From Draconibacterium mangrovi (GTDB taxonomy: Bacteria > Bacteroidota > Bacteroidia > Bacteroidales > Prolixibacteraceae), in the NCBI RefSeq assembly GCF_010586825.1, contig NZ_JAAAGB010000001.1, positions 930,001 through 994,000 of the forward strand: a stretch of 64,000 bases of DNA. The letters are read 5' to 3'. Made by a program: the position numbers and the translations under genes. The notes under the pieces were generated by a model that made no database searches, had not been told where the DNA came from, and worked only from the letters and a program-made list of their open reading frames with translations. Numbering within the stretch: position 1 is the first letter of the stretch; every line of letters begins with the position of its first letter. Shown here in pieces: positions 59,660 through 64,000 of this stretch.

Positions 59660-60331
59660 AGAAGCCAGACCAATACGGCAAGGTTTATTTTAGTTTTTAA
59701 ATGAATAGTACGTTATAACAGGTTTTAAGTTTTATCAATTTCGCGTCTCCGGCGAAATACAATAATACCTTTTTACCTTATTTCATATCTTAAAACCACA
59801 AAAGACTGATAATGTTTATGTAAAGAATAAGTTTCTTTTAATTTTTTGCGATTTTACTTCTTTCAGGTAATATATACGCTGAAAATACAGAATATTTAAA
59901 GCTTGAATTTTCAGGGAATCCCGTAACTTTATGCCATTCGTAGAGAAGCAGAGTCTTATTTAGAACATGTTTTGCAGCATATTTATATGTGACTTCAGTC
60001 ACGTTCTTGCGGTATTCAGCTCTTCAAAAAAATCCTTTATAAACAACACGTAAATGCATTTGTTCATCCGAAAAATATATTTTTTTCAACCCCAAAACCT
60101 ATCTCATCTGATATCAAGTTATTATACAAAAAATAAAATTTTACAAATACAGAAAAACACTGTAACTTACTCACTTATAACATTTAAAGTCAATTTGGTC
60201 TTTTATTATTGAGCGGACCGGATTAGTTTGCCGCTTTGCGCATATTTTATAAATTCGTAAGGTTGAGAAACTAAATTTAGCTGAAATAAGCATTGATTTC
60301 AGCACCATAGTTCTAAAATAAATGTCTGTTT
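59660..60331. promoter_or_regulatory. Divergent control region of the two respiratory operons
   Basis: This 672-bp gene-free region lies between the minus-strand sco-cox operon and the plus-strand Fe-S/NrfD/cytochrome/cbb3 operon. It is AT-rich. A CRP/FNR-like palindrome (listed separately at 59988-60003) stands near the middle. No exact TAnnTTTG box is convincing; partial matches exist near 60222. Confidence 0.6.
59988..60003. promoter_or_regulatory. CRP/FNR-family operator candidate
   Basis: TGTGA, six bases, TCACG: a nearly perfect match to the CRP-type consensus TGTGA-N6-TCACA, and GTGAC-N4-GTCAC is also symmetrical. Its position between two divergent respiratory operons suits control by a CRP/FNR-type regulator responding to oxygen, nitric oxide or cAMP-like signals. 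The regulator is not in the window. Confidence 0.55.
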
Positions 60332-61249
60332 ATGGAAAATAAATCACGCAGAAATTTCGTGAAAAAGCTGGGTGTGTCAGTTGGTGCAGCCGGACTAGTT
60401 GGAGGCTCCAGTCTTTTAAGTTCATGTACCCAGGTGGAGACCGCCTCGGGAGACACAATTAAGCTGCTTACATCGAGTGGAGAACTTGTTGAAGTAAACA
60501 AGGCACAGCTGAAACCTGCTGACATGCCGAACCTTACGGAGCAACAAAAGAGGGGAAGAAAAGGCTTACCAGGCCGCAAATTTGTGATGGTAATCGACTT
60601 ATCGAAATGCCGCAATGCCCGCGAGTGTATGAAAGGTTGCCAAAAGCACCATCAATTGCGTCCGGAGCAACACCATATTAATGTATTACAAATGCAGGAT
60701 GCTGAAGATACTGCTCCGTATTACATGCCAAAACCATGTCAGCATTGCGATAACCCACCATGTACAAAAGTATGTCCGGTTAATGCAACTTTTAAACGCG
60801 AAGACGGCATTGTTCTTATTGATAATGAACGCTGTATCGGTTGTCGCTTTTGTATTGCAGCTTGTCCTTATTCGGCAAGGGTTTTCAACTGGTTTGAGCC
60901 ACGCGATGCCGAAAAATACGAAGGCGTTACTTATAACATAGAAGCCAACGTTCCGCAGAAAAAAGGCACCATTTCGAAATGTTTGTTTAGCGCCGACCGT
61001 TTACGCGACGGGAAACTTCCAACATGTGTTTCGTCGTGCCCCAACGGAGTTTACTGGTTTGGCGACCAAAACGAAGATGCAGTTACAAACGGAACTACAC
61101 ACGAAACGGTTAGCTTCAGCAAGTTAGTTAGAGACAATGCAGCTTATACCTTAATGCCTGAGCTGGGTACCAAACCTCGTGTTTATTACCTGCCTCCAAA
61201 GGACAGGGCTTTCCCGTTTCAGGGCGAAATTGAAGATCACCACTCATAA
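60332..61249 (+). CDS. Tat-exported 4Fe-4S ferredoxin subunit (DsrO/HybA/NrfC-like)
   Basis: A 305-residue periplasmic-type protein with a twin-arginine signal (SRRNFVKKLG at residues 5-14, then a hydrophobic stretch and the lipobox-like SSC). Four cysteine groups suggest three to four [4Fe-4S] clusters: CRNARECMKGC (about 94-104), CQHCDNPPCTKVCPV (about 137-151), CIGCRFCIAACPYSAR (about 170-185) and a last group ending CVSSCPNG (about 230-237). It is the electron-transfer subunit of an integral-membrane complex with NrfD. No molybdopterin catalytic subunit lies next to it. Partners: NrfD, membrane cytochrome c, cbb3 oxidase. Confidence 0.9.
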   Translation: MENKSRRNFVKKLGVSVGAAGLVGGSSLLSSCTQVETASGDTIKLLTSSGELVEVNKAQLKPADMPNLTEQQKRGRKGLPGRKFVMVIDLSKCRNARECMKGCQKHHQLRPEQHHINVLQMQDAEDTAPYYMPKPCQHCDNPPCTKVCPVNATFKREDGIVLIDNERCIGCRFCIAACPYSARVFNWFEPRDAEKYEGVTYNIEANVPQKKGTISKCLFSADRLRDGKLPTCVSSCPNGVYWFGDQNEDAVTNGTTHETVSFSKLVRDNAAYTLMPELGTKPRVYYLPPKDRAFPFQGEIEDHHS

Positions 61250-61268
61250 ACCGACTAATCTTTAAACG

Positions 61269-62627
61269 ATGGAAAAAACAAAATCGCCGGAAGAATCCCG
61301 GAAATTATTGGATAAGATAACTTTCGACCTCACCCGTTCGATTGTAAAACGCGACGAGCTCACCCGTTTTTGGTATTTCATACTCATTATGTTTGCCGGC
61401 GTTGGACTGTGGGGATGGGGAATACAAATTCGCGACGGTCTGGGAGTTACCGGTATGCGCGACTACGTTTCGTGGGGAATGTATATTGCCAACTTTGTAT
61501 TTTTTGTGGCAATAAGTTTGATTGGTTTTCTAATAAGCTCTGCATTGCACTTGTTAAAAATAAAGTGGTCGCACCCCATTTCGCGTGTGGCCGAGCAAGT
61601 TGCCATTGCCGGAGTAGCTTTAGCAGGTATTATTATTATTAACGACATGGGACGCCCCGACCGCTTTCTCAACGTATTTTTACACGGTCGTTTTGCCTCG
61701 CCTATCATCTGGGACGTAACAGTAGTTACTACTTACCTTACTATTTCAGTATTGCTATATTATCTTCCGCTTATTCCCGATCTGGCTTTAATACGCGACC
61801 GGGGTGGCGACGATATTCCGACCTGGAAAATGAAAGTATACAAAATCATGGCACTCGGCTGGAAAGGAAATGCAGAGCAATACAAACTGGTTTACCATGC
61901 CATGCGTATTCTTATGATTCTGATCATTCCGGTAGGTTTATCCATCCACACCGTAACATCATGGTTATTTGCAGCCACATTGCGTTCGGGTTGGGATACC
62001 ACCATTTTCGGACCTTACTTTGTTGCCGGTGCTTTTGTAGCCGGTGCAGCAGCCGTGGTTATATTAATGTATGCCTACCGAGTTCGTTACCGTTTAGGCG
62101 AATATTTTGAAGACCTGCATTTCGATTATATGGGAAAACTGCTGGTTTTTGTTTGTTTGGTTTACCTGTATTTCAACATCAACGAATTTTGGGTACCGGC
62201 CTATAAAATGAAAACCGCCGAAGGTATTCACCTGCGCAACCTTTTTGTAGGAAGTTTTGCCCCCATGTTCTGGTGGACACAAATGACTGGATTAATATTA
62301 CCGATTTTCCTGATGCTTTTCAGATTTTTCAGAAAACCGTTACCATTAACCATTATCTCCGTTTTCGTACTGATCGCATCGTGGTTAAAACGCTACATTA
62401 TTGTTATTCCAACAATGGAACACCCGTTTTTGCCGGTGCAAAATGTGCCCGATTATTTCAAACATTATTCGCCAACCAGTATCGAGATCATGATTACCCT
62501 TTTCTCTTTTATGGCAGCACTGCTTATTATTACTGTACTGGCCAAAATGTTCCCTGTAATCACCATTTGGGAGTACGCCGAGGAAAAAGGTATTGACAAA
62601 AAAATTCTTGCTGAACCGAAAAAATAA
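61269..62627 (+). CDS. nrfD: NrfD-family quinone-interacting membrane subunit
   Basis: A 452-residue integral membrane protein with about ten segments, of the NrfD/PsrC/DsrP family that exchanges electrons with the quinone pool. Typical features are FVFFVAISLIGFLISSALHLL and WGMYIANFVFF in the first third and a bundle of segments with acidic residues in the second half (YLYFNINEFWVPAYK). It follows the Fe-S subunit after 19 bp and precedes the cytochrome c gene after six. Together they could oxidise menaquinol and pass electrons to cytochrome c. Confidence 0.9.
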   Translation: MEKTKSPEESRKLLDKITFDLTRSIVKRDELTRFWYFILIMFAGVGLWGWGIQIRDGLGVTGMRDYVSWGMYIANFVFFVAISLIGFLISSALHLLKIKWSHPISRVAEQVAIAGVALAGIIIINDMGRPDRFLNVFLHGRFASPIIWDVTVVTTYLTISVLLYYLPLIPDLALIRDRGGDDIPTWKMKVYKIMALGWKGNAEQYKLVYHAMRILMILIIPVGLSIHTVTSWLFAATLRSGWDTTIFGPYFVAGAFVAGAAAVVILMYAYRVRYRLGEYFEDLHFDYMGKLLVFVCLVYLYFNINEFWVPAYKMKTAEGIHLRNLFVGSFAPMFWWTQMTGLILPIFLMLFRFFRKPLPLTIISVFVLIASWLKRYIIVIPTMEHPFLPVQNVPDYFKHYSPTSIEIMITLFSFMAALLIITVLAKMFPVITIWEYAEEKGIDKKILAEPKK

Positions 62628-62633
62628 AAGAAC

Positions 62634-63509
62634 ATGAAGATCAAATTATTATTTGCAGCATTAGTTTTTCTTGCACAGCAGGGAATGGCGCAGGAATGGT
62701 TGGTTCCTGAAGATCAGAAGAGTGTTCAGAATCCATCAGAATATAATCTCGACAACGTAAAAAAAGGAAAAGACCTGTATTTACAAAGCTGTAAATCGTG
62801 TCACGGAGATCCGGGTAAAAACAACGCATTACCATTGGTTCCTCCCCCACCCGATTTTACCAGCGACATCATGCAAGCCAACACCGATGGCGAATTATTC
62901 TATAAAATTACGCACGGCCGTGGTGGAATGCCACAGTTTGAGACCACAATTTCGGAAGACGACCGCTGGCGTTTGGTGAACTACATCCGTAACTTCAACC
63001 CCGAGAACGAACCGGTATTGGTGGAAGAACCGCCTAAAAAGGCTAAGATTTTGGCTTCGGTAAATGAAGAACAACGCCAGGTTGAAGTATTTGCCGAGTA
63101 CCAGGATAAAGACAGTAATTATGTGGTGCTGGCCGAAACGCCAATTTCAATTGGAGCTAAAAAAGCTTTCGGAACGCTACCAATAGGGCAAGTGCTTACC
63201 AACGATGAAGGACGCGCGGAGTATCACATTCCTGAAAGCCTGATCGGCGATGAACAGGGAATGGTAACGCTGGTTATTGACCTGGGCGAAGGTTTTATTA
63301 ACGAAGATGTTGTGCTCGACGCGGCAAAAGTAGGACAGCCAAAACCAACTCCAAAATTAATACAAAAGGAAGTGCTTTGGTCGACGAACGAAAATATACA
63401 AGTATGGCTGTTACTGTCTTACCTGGCAGCTGTTCTGGGAGCATGGGGAACAATTGGCTATGTGGTATTTCTGATTTTTAAAATTAGCCGAGCGGGCAAA
63501 CAGGAATAA
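62634..63509 (+). CDS. Membrane-anchored monohaem cytochrome c
   Basis: A 291-residue protein with a signal peptide (GMAQE end near residue 20). One c-type haem site, CKSCH, is at about residues 53-57, with a likely Met ligand in GRGGMPQF near 98-105. A beta-rich linker domain follows (130-225), then a C-terminal membrane segment VWLLLSYLAAVLGAWGTIGYVVFLIF at 258-283. It probably carries electrons from the Fe-S/NrfD pair to the cbb3 oxidase. Its stop codon abuts the ccoS ATG with no gap, so the next gene is translationally coupled. Confidence 0.9.
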   Translation: MKIKLLFAALVFLAQQGMAQEWLVPEDQKSVQNPSEYNLDNVKKGKDLYLQSCKSCHGDPGKNNALPLVPPPPDFTSDIMQANTDGELFYKITHGRGGMPQFETTISEDDRWRLVNYIRNFNPENEPVLVEEPPKKAKILASVNEEQRQVEVFAEYQDKDSNYVVLAETPISIGAKKAFGTLPIGQVLTNDEGRAEYHIPESLIGDEQGMVTLVIDLGEGFINEDVVLDAAKVGQPKPTPKLIQKEVLWSTNENIQVWLLLSYLAAVLGAWGTIGYVVFLIFKISRAGKQE

Positions 63510-63701
63510 ATGAACATTTTTTATCTGCTTATAGGAGTAAGTTTACTGGTAGCGCTCATTTTTTTGGGCGCATTTATCTGGTCGGTACGTTCGGGACAAT
63601 ACGACGACAACGAAACTCCATCGATGCGGATGCTGTTTGACGACGACGATGTAGAATCGGAATCTGAAACCATTGAAGAAAAAAAGAATAATAAAAAATA
63701 A
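63510..63701 (+). CDS. ccoS: cbb3 oxidase assembly protein CcoS
   Basis: A 63-residue protein with one N-terminal membrane segment (residues 2-24, IFYLLIGVSLLVALIFLGAF) followed by the family motif GQYDDNETPSMRMLFDDD and an acidic, Lys-rich tail. CcoS is needed to assemble haem and copper in cbb3 oxidases. It starts directly after the cytochrome c stop, and ccoN begins 11 bp after it, so the operon order is NrfD, cytochrome, ccoS, ccoN. Confidence 0.94.
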   Translation: MNIFYLLIGVSLLVALIFLGAFIWSVRSGQYDDNETPSMRMLFDDDDVESESETIEEKKNNKK

Positions 63702-63712
63702 TTATCCAACTC

Positions 63713-64000
63713 ATGGAAAATCAAAAATTTAATTACGACAACAAAATAGTTAAGTTGTTTATTCTGGCTACACTGGTTTGGGGTGTTGTTGGCGTACTGG
63801 TAGGCATTCTTGCTGCGGCACAGCTGGCCTTCCCGGTATTCAACTTTGGTCTGGAATATACCACTTTCGGAAGGGTGAGGCCACTGCATACCAATGCAAT
63901 TATTTTTGCATTTGTAGGAAATGCCATTTTTGCCGGGGTGTATTACTCAATGCAGAAATTGCTTAAAACCAGAATGTTTAGCGATACCTTAAGTAAGATC
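63713..64000 (+). CDS. ccoN: cbb3-type oxidase subunit I, N-terminal fragment
   Basis: The first 96 codons of the catalytic subunit, cut by the right edge. After a 15-residue start comes the first membrane helix (VKLFILATLVWGVVGVLVGILAA), then FGRVRPLHTNAIIFAFVGNAIFAGVYYS, in which the histidine is the conserved haem b ligand of cbb3 subunit I. In Bacteroidota ccoN is often fused to ccoO, which cannot be checked here. It ends the plus-strand respiratory operon visible in the window and suggests micro-oxic respiration beside the caa3 oxidase. Confidence 0.95.
   Translation, partial: MENQKFNYDNKIVKLFILATLVWGVVGVLVGILAAAQLAFPVFNFGLEYTTFGRVRPLHTNAIIFAFVGNAIFAGVYYSMQKLLKTRMFSDTLSKI

Overview
The window looks like a chromosomal segment of a Bacteroidota bacterium, most plausibly Marinilabiliales/Prolixibacteraceae (inference). 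Supporting signs are promoters of the TAnnTTTG (-7) type, weak or absent Shine-Dalgarno sequences, an acylornithine-type transcarbamylase (argF') instead of ordinary argF, SPII lipoproteins, DUF4494 and spondin-domain proteins, a GH9 lipoprotein, a caa3 oxidase with a YSHPAVY motif, and a cbb3 oxidase. No rRNA, tRNA, CRISPR array or complete insertion sequence was seen.

Layout. 1-1.75 kb (minus): carA and the start of carB, separated by a four-helix-bundle (23S-IVS family) gene. 1.9-13.4 kb (plus): one long amino-acid block, argR, a GNAT, argG, argC, argD, proC, proB, proA, argF', hisA, hisF, hisIE. 13.6-15 kb: two conserved proteins of unknown function. 15.3-17.7 kb (minus): porin, P-II and ammonium transporter. 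18.2-21.3 kb: a GT39-like membrane glycosyltransferase and two convergent paralogous membrane proteins. 21.6-29.3 kb (plus): argH and gltBD. The theme of the first 29 kb is nitrogen assimilation and the arginine, proline and histidine pathways. carAB supplies carbamoyl phosphate to argF', gltBD supplies glutamate, amtB and P-II bring in and sense ammonium, and a perfect ARG box sits at the argR start.

29.3-34.3 kb is accessory: an ECF sigma factor operon bracketed by inverted repeats, a six-copy 42-bp tandem array of hairpins, a GH9 glycoside hydrolase, and two clusters of three-base-loop hairpins. 34.3-45 kb is housekeeping: two LpxL-like acyltransferases, a glycerophosphodiesterase, methyltransferase and esterase, a ChaN-like protein, a PAS-LuxR regulator, nadD, gmk, yicC and mnmA. 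45-48.1 kb is an AT-rich accessory stretch of three minus-strand genes (DUF1801, a HEPN-like protein, a RES-like protein). Related palindromic elements follow the stop codons of the DUF1801 gene, the HEPN-like gene and the distant sigma operon, an arrangement that recalls integron cassettes. 48.3-52.3 kb is an OmpR/PhoB-type two-component system plus a spondin-domain lipoprotein, both preceded by the same Pho-box-like direct repeat.

52.3-64 kb is mainly respiration. A caa3-type oxidase operon (sco, coxA, coxC, coxD, coxB, ctaB; minus) diverges from a plus-strand operon of a Tat-type Fe-S protein, NrfD, membrane cytochrome c, ccoS and ccoN (cut by the window end). A CRP/FNR-like palindrome lies between them. 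Many intergenic spacers carry degenerate, recurring short repeats that the gene content does not explain.
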